Shown here in pieces: positions 43,400-56,500 of a DNA stretch of 64,000 nt. How positions within the stretch are numbered: position 1 is the first letter of the stretch; the number at the start of each line of letters is the position of its first letter. Made by a program: the position numbers and the translations under genes. This DNA is from Ornithodoros turicata (taxonomy: Eukaryota > Arthropoda > Arachnida > Ixodida > Argasidae): NCBI RefSeq assembly GCF_037126465.1, contig NC_088206.1, positions 32,242,790-32,306,789 on the forward strand. The letters run 5' to 3'. The notes under the pieces are model-generated. The model was not told the origin of the DNA and made no database searches. It saw only the letters and a program-made list of their open reading frames with translations.

Positions 43400-44435
43400 T
43401 TATAAGGTGTGACTGCAGCGGACATCCAGGGGGGATGGATTTTGTTATCTATAAATCCAGCAGTAGAGAGAAGTAGGGCATTTTTATTGGTATTGCCATC
43501 AGAATACTCTTTGTAATGTTTCACACTGCAGCATGTGAAATATTGCATTGAAATAGAAACATCGTGGTGGTATTGCAGTTGTGCCCCTGAAACATTGACG
43601 AAACTTGTCAACATTTCAGCAGCATTACTAGGGATTTTCCTACACCATCCCAGTTTTTTTTTTTTTTTTCAACACACTTCCTGAAAATTCCCAATACAGC
43701 TTAGCTCCAATATATATACCTACATATACCCATAACCACGTACGTACTAAAAAATATATATAGTATACCCACCTTGGAAGCTCGGCACCACCCCAGAGGT
43801 CGATTACTGGGGAAATCACTGATCATTACTGCATCACTTGTGCCAGTGATTTATCCCGCTCCCCTACACACCCCTTAAGATTTTGTGAGATTGCGCAATA
43901 TTTTGTCGAAGTCACACCCCCGTGCGTAGCAAAACATCCCACCGAGGACGAAATTCTGGATAAACCACTTACTTGTGCACCGTCTTGTGTTGGCTGGGGT
44001 ATTTCCTCCATATACTAGCAGCAGAGTCTTTGAATATTGCGTTGTTCTCTTCGTCTTGTGTGTTTCATTTTAAACTTGTCCTACCCTGCGGCACGCGCAT
44101 CATGTAGCCATACAAATGTGGGCGGACTCACCTTACCTGTAAGTCTACTCTCAATTTAAACGACGCGCGTCCACCTGTCCGCTACGATTGCGTAGATGGC
44201 GCTGACAAGGTTTATGCAGCTCACGTGATTAAACGTCATATCCGTCAACAAAAGCCATGCAGAGGGACGCGCAATCAACGAACTCGTAGCTGTCAGTTTA
44301 CCTGCTATGTGAATAAGCGAACGGAGGGTAACACACGCTTGTTTTGTAGTCACATATATTGCGTTGTAGAATTGTCCTGGGACCGAGGAATTACACACAG
44401 CTGTGACGAAGTGAAACTGCGTCGTTATCTGGAAC
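43400..44435. other. Upstream region of the F-box gene
   Basis: No gene recognised. The last few hundred bases before 44436 should hold the promoter and 5' untranslated region of the F-box gene, but no TATA box or other defined element could be assigned. Confidence 0.4.
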
Positions 44436-44545
44436 ATGCCGTTCATCGGCAGAGACTGGCGTTCACCAGGTGAAACTTGGGTGAAAACCAACGAAGGGTG
44501 GGAGAAAAAGAAGATCTTGGAATTTTACTGCTGTGCTGAAAAGGG
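44436..44545 (+). CDS. FBXO25/FBXO32: F-box gene exon 1 (start exon)
   Basis: Encodes the conserved start [12 protein letters not shown] and G-W-E-K-K-K. The donor is GG|GTAAGG, leaving phase 2. The intron that follows is 5.4 kb and contains three hairpins. Confidence 0.93.
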
Positions 44546-47500
44546 GTAAGGAAGTCTTTGTAAACAGGCTGCTTTGCGCATTTTGACATGCTTCATGTTC
44601 TCGGTGTCTGGTCAAAACATCTGCCCACGCACATGAAAATTTCGTTTGTACTGTCATGTCCAACAAGCGCAAGGTATGTGTTGATGATTGCTTACACTTC
44701 TAAACATGGACTGAAATGTAGTGCTAAGCATTTTGATGTCGTCTGCCCATTTGATGATTGACCTTGCATAAGTCACTACGAACGGCAATTTTTGTTTTTA
44801 AGGGTTCGCCGTTTCTTTTACTGCTTGTCTTAATTTGTGTGTGGTACACACTGACGCATTGTACGGCTCTGAATGTGAAGTTTATGGCAATCTGCTGGGA
44901 TTTCTGACTGCGGAGACTGTCACATGAGCTGTGTTTATTGTCCCAGCTGATCCATTCAAAATGGCGACCTTCCGTGGTTACTGCTCCCGAGGACGGCCAG
45001 TCGCAAAGCTGTTTCATTTTCTTGGTTTGACGTCAGAATGATGCGTGCATAAGCTCTCACTGGTATGCGTAAAGTAGGACATTTCCTTGTATTTTCACAG
45101 CCTTCTTGAATCACGGTTGGTCTGTTCCCCTCTGTTTCCTCTAACGTGCACTAGACTAATTTACTTTCTCACTCGGTATTCTTTTTTTTTTTTTCTTCTG
45201 TTGACCTTTATGTTACCTGAAGCGAGTCATACTGGTCATACCTGGAAGTGGCTAGGAAGTCGCTGTTCCCTTTCTACTGCATCTGGTGCACCTTCATGTT
45301 TTTCTTTTTGCAGACTTCCTTGCATTTTATTTATTTTCTGGTAATCGTTGCCCCAACAATTATTTTTTGGGTGCTTCGTCAGTATGCTAGAATTACTGCT
45401 AAGCTTCTATAAACGTCGTGCTTGTGCTGCACTAGCATAGTTTGCTTGGAGCCGTATAAACTATAAAGGACAAAGTGTAGCGAGTGTAGGAATTTCTGCA
45501 AAATAATTTGTCTGCTGCACAGTGGGCTTGCAAAGGGTCTTGTCTCGTTTAACCAAGTTGTTTGCTTCTTGAAAGGATAAGAGCAAAACAAGCCAACCTT
45601 TAATCAAATTGTTTTTCCAGTACCTCTGAAGGACGGATATTGAGGATTTCTGTAGATTTTAAATGACAAGTGCACATGGGGTTCCAGCTTGTGTTTTAAT
45701 ACGAGCATGTGATCAGCAGTGGTTTACCCAGAATCGCAACCATGGGAGGTGTTGCAAGAAATGTGGGATGGGGTCGTTATTCCTATTACTTTGTAGCATC
45801 ATTATGTCTAAAGTCGAAACAATTAAGGCCCCCGTAGGGGGTGCACCGGAAAGATCGGGAGGTGGGTGTCACCAAACATTTGAGGGAATGCTTTGGGTGG
45901 TAAATAATTGTAATTGGCTGTAAATGGCTGTGAATCACTCGTGATCAGCATGCCATTTCAGGCGCAGCATGGTTAGAATGGTTACTGCAACATCATTTCT
46001 AACTGAACATACTATGTGGTGTTCATTCTTATAGGTCTTCCGTGTCCAACTCGTGAAACATTTGCATGGCAGGTGTAGCATTCTATTTTAAGTTCATTGC
46101 ATCCTAAGATGCAGGCTTGTTGTACTTGCTTTGAAGCATGCACTTCCTATCAGCACAAAGTTTTGAAAGGAGCGGCAAAACTTCATAGATACGGATTCCC
46201 CAAGAACAGGTAACTTTATAGAGTGCGGGCATTTCTCTCCTAGCGACAGCGTGAGCTTCTTCACCCAGTTTTGGAAGTTTGCCAGCTGCTCTGGTGAGGA
46301 GACGGAAATCGACCTTCGGGTAGTATCGTTGCAGGCGGCATACTTGTTGAAAATTTACATTAATTTTATGACACTTTTGCTTCAAATACACAAACAATAT
46401 GTTGGGAGAATATGGTATGAGATGCATCGATTGCATGGCATAAACTCGGTAAAGCCCTGAAAACATAATACTTGGTGGCACTTTATACATTTTTTGTATC
46501 ATGATAGGTGAACTGCATGTTGCATGCACTCGTTCGTTGCATTAATTTCATCTGTTCACTCCTGAGTGTTTTATTGACCATGTCTAATTTCGTGCCACCA
46601 TACCAGGGAAAGGGGGCAAAATCATCATTGCTAATTTACTTTTGAATTTTGTGCTTAGTGCCAAATATTTGATCATTAAATTGTATGCGACACTGCTTCG
46701 ATTGACTGTAGAAACATTTTCTTATGTTTTACTGTACATAATATTTACGTGCTCTGAAGGCCATTTAAGTACATGGACTACACTTTTCAGATTGTGTAGG
46801 TATAGACAGGATGGTGCTTTTGTGTAAGAACATCTGGTACGGATGCTCCATTAAGTATTAGTATGATAGTATTCGTAGTATTGTGACAAGTGCAATCAAG
46901 TTGTACTGCAACAATAACATGGCATGTAAGCTTGCACCTGCCCCAAAACACCCCATAATAGCCCCTCAAAAACACATTTTAGAAATTCTGTGTGTATCGA
47001 AATTGTATGTTGTAAATTGAGTTGTGACGCAAAGGAATTGCACAGGGGTCTGAGGTGCAGTGGCTAGATATATATGAAACAAAACATTTTACTTTTGTTA
47101 TAACGGCTGTTAGTTGATCACACATTACAGCTGAGGTGACTGGTTGCGACAAAACAAAACTTAGGTGCCCTATCACAATAGCTAAAAATCGGAAGTAAGA
47201 CACGTCTGCAAGTGCGATAATTATAATTTGAAATACTGGCAGCAGGTATGTGTTTGAGCCATTTCGTTGTACCCTAAGAGTAGTAATTTTTGTGGAGACC
47301 TAATTTTTCAAATTTTATAATCATGATATTTATACAAATTTAGTCTCACAAAATATTAGCAATGCCATACAAGTACAGAAAGGTTTGTTAGTTTGTAGGA
47401 AAAAATAAAATTTATAGAAAAGTTTTAATTTCTAGCAAATAAGTTTCACAATGTCAAGCTGACCCACTTAGTGCAGTTTATTGTAACACTATCTTGTTAC

Positions 47501-50500
47501 ACACTTGCCACACCTTGGCAACATTTACACTACTTTCGTCCTTTCCCCCTCATTCTCACCACGAAAATGTATGCATGCATGTCAGTGTCAGGTTCACCAA
47601 GGAAAGTTTTGATTCTGTGTGGGTGTCACAGAAAAATCGTCAGTTCCTGATTACTCGCGAAGCCTTGAACAGATTATAATCTGACATCTGAGATTGGCTC
47701 TTTGGTACAACTGCATAGAATACTCATCTCAAAATTCAAGTTCCACGAAACATTCCCTAAACATAGCAGAATTTTTCTGCATGCATTTTCCCCGTGCTCG
47801 TCTGAAATTGGTCAGCACAGCAAGAAAGAATTTACGTCTGTGGTTCCTGCAGATGTCACATTCTGGCGCTACAGAAGAACTGGCATGATAGGAAGAGATT
47901 GTAAAAATGGCTAAAACATAATTGCTCTTGCTGTAGAAGGAATTGGTAGTTGATAATGGTGTTAAATGGCAAGGGCTTTGCTAATCCTTTTGCATGTGGA
48001 TATTAATTCTCTACATAATCTTTACCAGAAGTGGAATACCCCTTTCACTTGAAATTGAGCATCTTCGCATGAATGCTGGTTTCCTGGCCTCCATTGCTTG
48101 GACATTGTTCTCCGTGGTGAGGAAACAGGATGCCAAACAATGAAACTGTTCCTCTTGCAAGCAATACGGGGCAAGGTGACAAAGAAATGGGTACATTGTG
48201 TACAGTGTCCATTTTTCACAGTATTGAAGGAGAACTCAGCAGTGGTGATTTTTATGTGACTGTGATAATTGTGTGCATGCATGTGATGCAACATGTGTTT
48301 GTTAGCAGGCTGTTCACAGATGTTGAAGAAATGTTGTACTACTACAATTGCATCTATATTTAGTAACTGTGTCCTTTTCTTCTTCTTCTTTTTTTTTTTT
48401 TTTTTTGTTCATTGCATTAACGAATGGTGAGGAATGCCAGGGTGACTTGTTGTGTAATGCAGATAATTGGTAGAAAACTTAAAATGTGAGACTGTGCCTG
48501 TTGGAACTGCATACCACTAAAAGCTAAAAAGACAAAGCAGAGAAGAAGACACACACAGATAGTGCTATCTGTGTGTGTCATCTCCTGTGTGTTTTAGTGC
48601 TTTTAGTCATGTGGAATTGGTGGAAAGTTGCATTGTAAAACATTTTCTGTCACAGCAAGGTCTGGAACCCCAGTATCCAAGACTGCTGTGCTTTAACTAA
48701 CTGTCAAGGCTAATTTCTAGACAACTGTTCATTCTTTTCTTTTTTTACTTTGTTGGCCCCCTGCATTTTGGATGCACAACGTGTTAATTCTTAGTGCAAG
48801 AAAACCATGAGCTTGAACATAAAGAATGAAACGCACGAAAGCTTCTTCATCTTCGTGCGTGCGTCGCTTTTCCGTTCCTCAAGCTCAAAGTTTTCTTGCA
48901 GTATGAATCTTCACCAGCTACCCGCCATCCTCTCAGTATCCCATATTAATTCTCCCAGAAAAGTCTTGTAGCACCCATAAAACTAAAGCTATATGTCATC
49001 TTTTCTTGTTACTGTTAAAAGCATATTGGAAGTACCTGTAGATGCATATTTGGTGTCCCAATAGAATGCGCAAGTTTTAGTGTTTGAATATTGCAGTTAA
49101 AGCTACTGAAAAGAACACACATAGGACAATGAAAGCACACCTACCAGCTAGTGTGTGCACTTTCCATTGTCTGTTTGTGTTCATCTGAATGATTGATTAA
49201 TTAATATCGAATATAATTTAAAACTGAGTCACCATTTCAAAGCAATTCGAGTACTAGTTATGGAGCTAACTGTGAATGCTTGAGCTTTATTGAAAAAGGA
49301 TGCTGAAACCCCATTATGGTTCAGCCCATTTCCAGTTTTCTTTCTTTTCTTAGGTACTGCAAAGATAAACACAAGTTGATGAGCTGCTGTTAGTAGAATC
49401 TTCCATGCGGAGAACAAGAAATTTTGCAAAAATTGTGTTAATGTTTTATTTATGAAATGCTACCAAATGAATCAATTTGGGGCTAAGTCAGGCCAACCTT
49501 GAAGATTTTGTGAATTGTGTTTTGACTTTAGTGTATAAACATGACAGGTTGACATAGGGATAAGCAACAAGCTAAAGTTACCTTCCTGCAAGCCAGGATC
49601 TTCCCATCTTTCTGGCTTGCACATTTGAGTAGTTTGCATCATGCAGTCTTGATTGTAGGTTTGATTTTCTCATGACAGAGGGCACATGTCATTGTTTCGT
49701 TATTTCTGTTATCATAATTGCTCATTTTGCCTTCTTAACTGACAGAGTGTACGTGTGCTATGCATAACAATACCTGTCAGCAGTAGGCCATGTAAATGTT
49801 TCGTCAACATGATTTACTGCATAACATTTTCTCCGTCATTGGTGCACACACAACAGTAGATCTCCAGCTAATTTCACTGTTGACAAACAGAGTGTGAAAC
49901 CAAATAATAATTTGATTCTGCAGCCTCACAGACCTTGAAGGTGGGCAGGCTGGACTATGGAAAATGCCAGAGGAAAATGCTGAACATGACAAAGGGAAAA
50001 ACATCAATGACAACAGCTGTGATGCCAATGAGAATGCAGTCTGTATGGAACTGGAGAGCAGTCGCAAATATCTCCAGCAGCCCTTTTGCCAAATTACTCT
50101 CAAGTGTACACGTGAGGTATGACTTGTTGGTGACCATAGACCTGGAAGCGAGCAAATTGCTGGTTATCTGTTGCATACCTGCCAACTCTCCCAGATTATC
50201 CTCTTGAATTTCTTTCTGTCTCCCGATTGTACGGGCTCGCACTCCAATCTCCCGGAAAATTGGGGCCTTGGGCTTATCTTTAAAAGCTGCGCAAACGCAT
50301 TCTTGAAGAATTAGATAGCCCATTACACTTGTTTTGCGATATGGCCACCCATGGCTGGAGGTTATGGCAGATCATGTGTTTCATTGTGCCCGTGTTACTC
50401 GACAAGACGTGCTATCGTCAGTCTAGCCTCGTACGATAGTTTCGTCCCCACCGATGGTTCTCTCCAAACAGAAGAAATACCAGCATGTGTTCCTCATACG

Positions 50501-53500
50501 TGCCAAGTGCCTTTGCACAGCTTTTCTGGTTGAGCACAATCTGCCGCGAAGTGTAAGCGACCACGTGTGACTGTTGTTCCGGAAGATGTTTCCAAAATGT
50601 CATGAAGTGAAGCGCCAGATGAAGACCACTGCCATCATCGATGAAATCACTGCGACCGTTCAAAATGCAATGTTGGAGAGCCTGAGAAGACTAATCTTCA
50701 CAACTGCGGTTGACGGAAGGAACGACAGTGCGTCGCAGCCACACCCAATAGTAGCTACCCACGACGTAGAGGAATCGCAAAACAGTGGCAGTGCTATTTC
50801 GAGTGCACAAAATTAATGCGTCTTCCCCCACGTCGCTGCAGGCAGTCTCCTGAATTGTGAGTTTGTCCGGTTGGCAGGTATGTTGTTGAGAAGTGCTGGA
50901 GTATGTTCTCACGCTTGGTGGATTGTTGTAGTTATACCGACATTAACTTACTAGTTAATCAGTAGTTATAGCAACATCATCTTGGGAACAACTTATATTT
51001 GCATGTGTGCTTTTGTTTACCTAACAGATATGTAATGCTCATATCTGACAACATAATTAATTTGTGTACTTTTGGCATATGTTGTTGGCCGTTGGGTGTT
51101 GTACTTCCAGATGTGATTGATGATCCTTAGTACTCATTGCTTGCCTGCACAATATGTCTGCATGGTACTTTTTTGTAAGTGTATTGAAATCTGGTTGCAG
51201 GTGGCGGGTTACAACACAATAAGTGAAGCATTCAGACGTTTGGATTTTCAAAGCGGTATCCGAGACATCAGAAGGTTCAATTATATTTGCAAGGTATGTA
51301 ACCCCTATGTGCATCTCTTCTGCAAAGTGCGTGAAGCTTTTGCATTAGATACAAAATTGAGAGCTGAGCAAACGAACGCATCACAAATTACCCAATTATT
51401 AACTGAAAATCACTAGTCATCGACACTTTTCTTTCGTTCCATTGTTTTTGGTTTTTCAGGAATATTTTTTGCTGAAGGTGCTGAACGCATCCAAAGTAAA
51501 ACTCAAAACTTACGATTTTTATTTAGTAATGAGCACATACAAATAATCCATTCAATGGTCAGAATGTCAGGACTCAAGGATGTCTACCAGAAAGAAGGAT
51601 TTCCCATAGTGTTTCTTGTAAGACATTACTTGATATACTAGTCTAATTAGCATTTCATATTTTTGTGTGTCCTGTTAAAAAGTGGCCCTCAATTTTGGCA
51701 TAAAACAACTGAAGAATGTGAGACTTCACAGCATGTTATCTTCTTTGAGATATGTATAAATATTGGTTTTGTGATACCTGTTTGTCTCCTTTGTAGCTTT
51801 TGCACTTGCTGATCACTGAGAATTTGACTACATTAAGTGGTTGTGCCACCAAGGTGCTGTTCACTATGCTTGAAGAAGTGGCCTTTCAGGTTGCCAACAG
51901 CCAACAGAACATTCATGTGTTACAGGTAAGGAACCTCGGATCAGTGCTTGTGCGTGCGTCCTTTCATGTTCCCGGCATTGGTCTGTTACAGTTTTTAGAT
52001 ACATCACAAACCACCTTAATTTTAATTTCATTGCAACCTTGCGTGTTGCCTGGAACTCTAAACACACATTCACTGAACGTGCATTGAATCAACGTGCCAC
52101 ACAATCCAAAAGTTTATTACAGCCCTATGTCCTTGCATGTGGACCACAGAAAAAAAAAAGTAATGAAAAATATGTATGTAGTAACGGAAGAAAAGTAGCC
52201 GAAGGTCTGCACGTAGAACATGTGTTTATAAGTCCTAAACGTCGCCACACCAGCACTGGACAGCTGTCTCTGACAGCTGACAGAGTCTCTCACCCTGATC
52301 GGGAGACTTCACGTTCCACATGACCTTCCGACGCCACTCGCTCAAACGTCGCCCTTCTACGCACCGTTGGTGATGGCCCAATTAGGCCGAAGCAGGTGTT
52401 AAGTGCTGGTGTGGCAGCATTTGGGACTTATATATATACAACCAGTTGAACCTCTATATAACGAATTTGTAAATGCTGGCTCTTTGTTTCGTTAAATAGA
52501 GATATTCGCTAAATAGAACACTCCAAGTGAAATAAAGATGGCCGCCGCCACTACCTGCGCAGCGCGTACCGCAAAACGACTTTTGTCATAAAATAAGTAT
52601 CAAGCTAAGAAGGGCACAAAATATCGAGCTTTCTTCACCACATAACGCTAGGTAATACACAATTTGTGCACAATTTCGCTCTGAGCGTTCATTACCTTTC
52701 GTTACTCTGGATGACCTCTACTGCTTTCTCCTCTGTGACCTCTACTCCTTTCTACAACCAGTGGGTTGTAGTAATTGCAGCGGTAGTGGCTATGTTTGTA
52801 ATCCTTGAAGTATATCTGCAGAGTATTGTGTGAGTTAAGCTATAACTACAAATAAAGGTCATATTGATCCATTTGTGGACTATGCAACAGTTTGGGGGCC
52901 AATTTTTATCAGAATTTGGCAGTTGTTTGATAAGTCAAAATACTGCTTAAGTCAAACTAACTGGTCCGGATGGTGGGTGTTTGAGTTCATGAGATTTTAC
53001 TGTATATAGGATGACACTGACACTTCCTCCTATCGCCGCAGTTTTAGTAACGCTTCTTTGTGGCAATCAACCAGGCGGGGCTAAACCAGCACTTCTACAA
53101 ATTTTTTTCAACTATTTCTGTTGCGATACTGTGCATAGTTTTTGTTGGGTCTGCAGTTACCCGTGGAGGGCTTCATATTTCTGTAAAAAGAAGGTGAGGT
53201 AAGCTTTGCAATTTTCAAAGTTTGATTAAAAAAATAAATTTCCCTCAATTAAAAACTGTCCAAAGCCTTCCTAAATGGTGGCAAAGGTTTCCAGAAGGTA
53301 ATTGCCAAAAGTCTCTCAATCCTCCGGCGAGTATGTCGCCAGTTAGAATTTTTGTATCGCTTTAGGTGACACACCCTGTATAGTAGAACCTCTCTCGCGG
53401 CCATCGCGCCAGTTGGCTGACAAAAAGGAGGCGGAGCCAAGGACCCATTGCTGTGGATTTTCAGCAGATTTATTTCAGCAATTGTCGTTGCACTGCAGTG

Positions 53501-56500
53501 TGTTACAGGTGCTATACTGAGTAGAATGATCGCAAGGAACCCACTTTCATAAAGAAACATTAGGTTGACTTGGGAAATTTCGGAGTTCAATAAATCTCTA
53601 CCCGAGAAACGTCATCATGACGTTGGTAGACAGACTGAAACTGAAACAAATCAGAAGGGGGAGGGCTGGGTTCCACTAATGGACACTTGTTCGCTACCTC
53701 CTATCGAAAGGAAAGTAGGACCAAAGGTCGCGTCCCCAGGGACTATCGCAATCCCCTCAAGACTGTGGCTTTCGGGTGCGACCTTGTTCGCCTCTAGCTT
53801 CGAGCGTAGTTCCTTTATCACATCACCATCACCATCGAGCGTAGTTCAACTCTACCAAATTGGTGGAGTTGTCAAACACTATGACGTCATTTGTTTACAA
53901 GCAGGGAGAGGTCTATTCAAAAATTAAATTTCCATCAATTCACATGAAATAAAAATGGTACAAATATGTGGCAAATGTTCCTCGCAGAAAAAAATCCTTT
54001 GACTGCATGTCTCTCCGTTGCCCATGTTACTTGCAGTTTTTTTATAAGATTTTTAAGAAAAAAGCTACGAGATCGGCAGCGATGCCGTTTTCGCAGTTGA
54101 GTTATACGTCAAGGCAGACGTCCTCCCACAGGCAGTATGTAACTTCTACATGACTCATTACCTTTCATTACTTCTCACTAATTAACTCACTTTCATTCAT
54201 TCATTAATTCACTAATTAACTCGTTAATGATGGGACTTAGGGTAACACTGAGTGTTCAGTGTGAGAGACAATACTCGATGAAAGCTATTCCATCTTCTAA
54301 AAATGCTGAAGTGAGCACATGTGTTAAAATATTCATCGCCAAACATTGCGATGCAAATGAGGCAAAAACGGAACTGCTCACTTAAGAAGTGCGTGTCCTT
54401 TGCCCTCGCAGCCTTTCCTACCCACAAGGCGGTTGATCTCCCCAGCAGATCAGAACCTGCTCCAATTATCTCCATCACTCCAAACCACGTGGCCCTCTGA
54501 CGTGGAATGAACCCTCTTTCTCCCGCGCATCTGGTTTGCGCTGTTTCGCGTTCACCTCATTTTCATAGCAATATTTGGCAATGGATATTTCAATGCACGC
54601 ACTCGCTTCGGTTGTTTTAAAGGTGGAATGACTTTAATCGAGGATTGTCTCTCATTCTGAACGCTCGCTTTTACCCCAAGTCCCCGAATTAAGAAGTTAA
54701 TTAGCAAATTTTAGGTACTTAGTCATTTAGAAGGTACATAATGTCTTTGAGAGGATGTCTGCCTTGACGTATAACTCAATTGCGGGAACTGCATCTTTCC
54801 GTAGCTTTTTATAAAAAATCTAACGAATAAAAAGAAACACCCTCGTATACAGTCGAACCCGCATATATCGAACTCGAAGGGGATCGGCAAATAATTCGAT
54901 ATATCGATAATTCGATATATAAAGCGTTCGTATTTTAACCGACATTCGCGTGTGCCATATTAATTACCATTTAATTGGGATAGTATGAAACAGGAGCTTA
55001 CCGATTTGCATGAACGAGAGCAGAAACTGCACAAACAAAGCGGGCAACAGGACAGTTAACAACATTTATTTGGGACGGAAGAACTCCGTGAGTTGGGCTT
55101 GTCTCTTGTTGCGAGCCATGAAGTCCATTACACTATTTTCGATCTTCTCGAGGCCTCCTAAATGAGAAAGTCCAGCTCCTTCTATTGCCCCGCAGCAGCG
55201 ACAAATGGTAGCGAAATCCGAAGCTATCTCTGTGGCTGTGGGCATGGCATCGTCGCCGTTAGGACCTCCCAGTGAGCCTTCATCGCCGCTTGGATCGACC
55301 ATCGACGTCGTCACCAGCAACGTCCGCTATGATGTCCGCGTCCGTCATCTCTGCCACAACGTGCACATTGTCGTCGGCGCTTACAAAATCATGTGCCGTC
55401 AGATCAGTGGGAACGGCTTCTGGGAACTCTGCGACCTTTCGAAGCTCGTCGTCCAGAGCGTATTCGAAGTCGTCATCGTCGTCTAAGGCATCCACACACG
55501 CCTCATCTGCAACTGCTACGAAACCCGCTTTGCGAAAGCAGTTCGCTACTGTTTCACGCTTGACGTCATTGACGTGGGATGCCGAATGCTTCTGCTACGG
55601 AAGACTTCTTTTCTCCATTCACAACACGTCGGATGATGTCGAGCTTGGTCGCGAAGTCCAGGTTCTTCCTTTTCTTAGCGTCCATGGCTGCCTCATTCGT
55701 GCCAACTTTCAAATGGTGGCGCCTACCAAAGGAATGCTCCGACGCCAGTCGCCACTGGGCACGTCTCGGCCACGCGCTGCGCACGGCCGGCATGGACGAT
55801 TCCATTGCAGGTCGCGTGCTCGGGGAAGGTAGCATGATGCATGACCCCGTGATTTCTCACTTCGGAGCGTGCGAAACAAAGCTCCGTGGGGTCACTAACT
55901 TCTCCCGTTGGCAGCCTGCCCTCATTTCCAACTCCTTTTCGTGTGGATGGCTTCATCCCTAATCTCCGAGCCGCGCTTTGTCCTTTTCAATCGCGAAAAA
56001 TGTGCGGAAGTTACTAAGGGCGCGTCATAGGATTCCAGCGGTAGTGTGATATAGCCGGTGACAGCGGTGCCGGCTGTTCGATATAGACGTACAGCGCGCC
56101 TATACATTTACATGCTATTTTCAAGGGGATGTTTCGGATGTTCGATATAGGCAATAATTTGATATAACCGGGTTCGATATAGTCGGGTTCAACTGTATAT
56201 GTATATACAGTGGAATCTCGAGGATACGAATCACAAAGGGCAGCGGAAAAAATTTGTATCATCCGAAATTCATATCAAAAGAATTACACCAAAATAAAAA
56301 TTGAGGCAAGAAAATAGACAGGGACTGTTCATTTCCCATTACTGTCAGTCAAAGACGCCAGTCATAACGCTTTTGTGTCTCCGTTTTTGGCCAATGCTGC
56401 CCAAATTCACGAGATGATCCAGAAGGCCCACCCGCAAGTCGTGCGACAGTGTTCTAAAGCGAGCTTCACCCTAAAGCACACAAGCGTTAGGTGAAGCTTA

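Noticed and set aside
46104..46529. 141-codon open frame on the - strand in intron 1 of the F-box gene
   Set aside because: No motif I recognise, and its start is in low-complexity A/T-rich DNA; most likely a chance open frame.
50574..50816. 80-codon + strand frame between exons 2 and 3 of the F-box gene considered as an extra exon
   Set aside because: Exons 2 and 3 join in phase 0 and align continuously with the family across their junction, so no exon is needed here.
52443..53000. A complete pogo element between two pogo-like termini
   Set aside because: The two termini do not match each other and the left one lacks a TA flank, so a single element is not supported.
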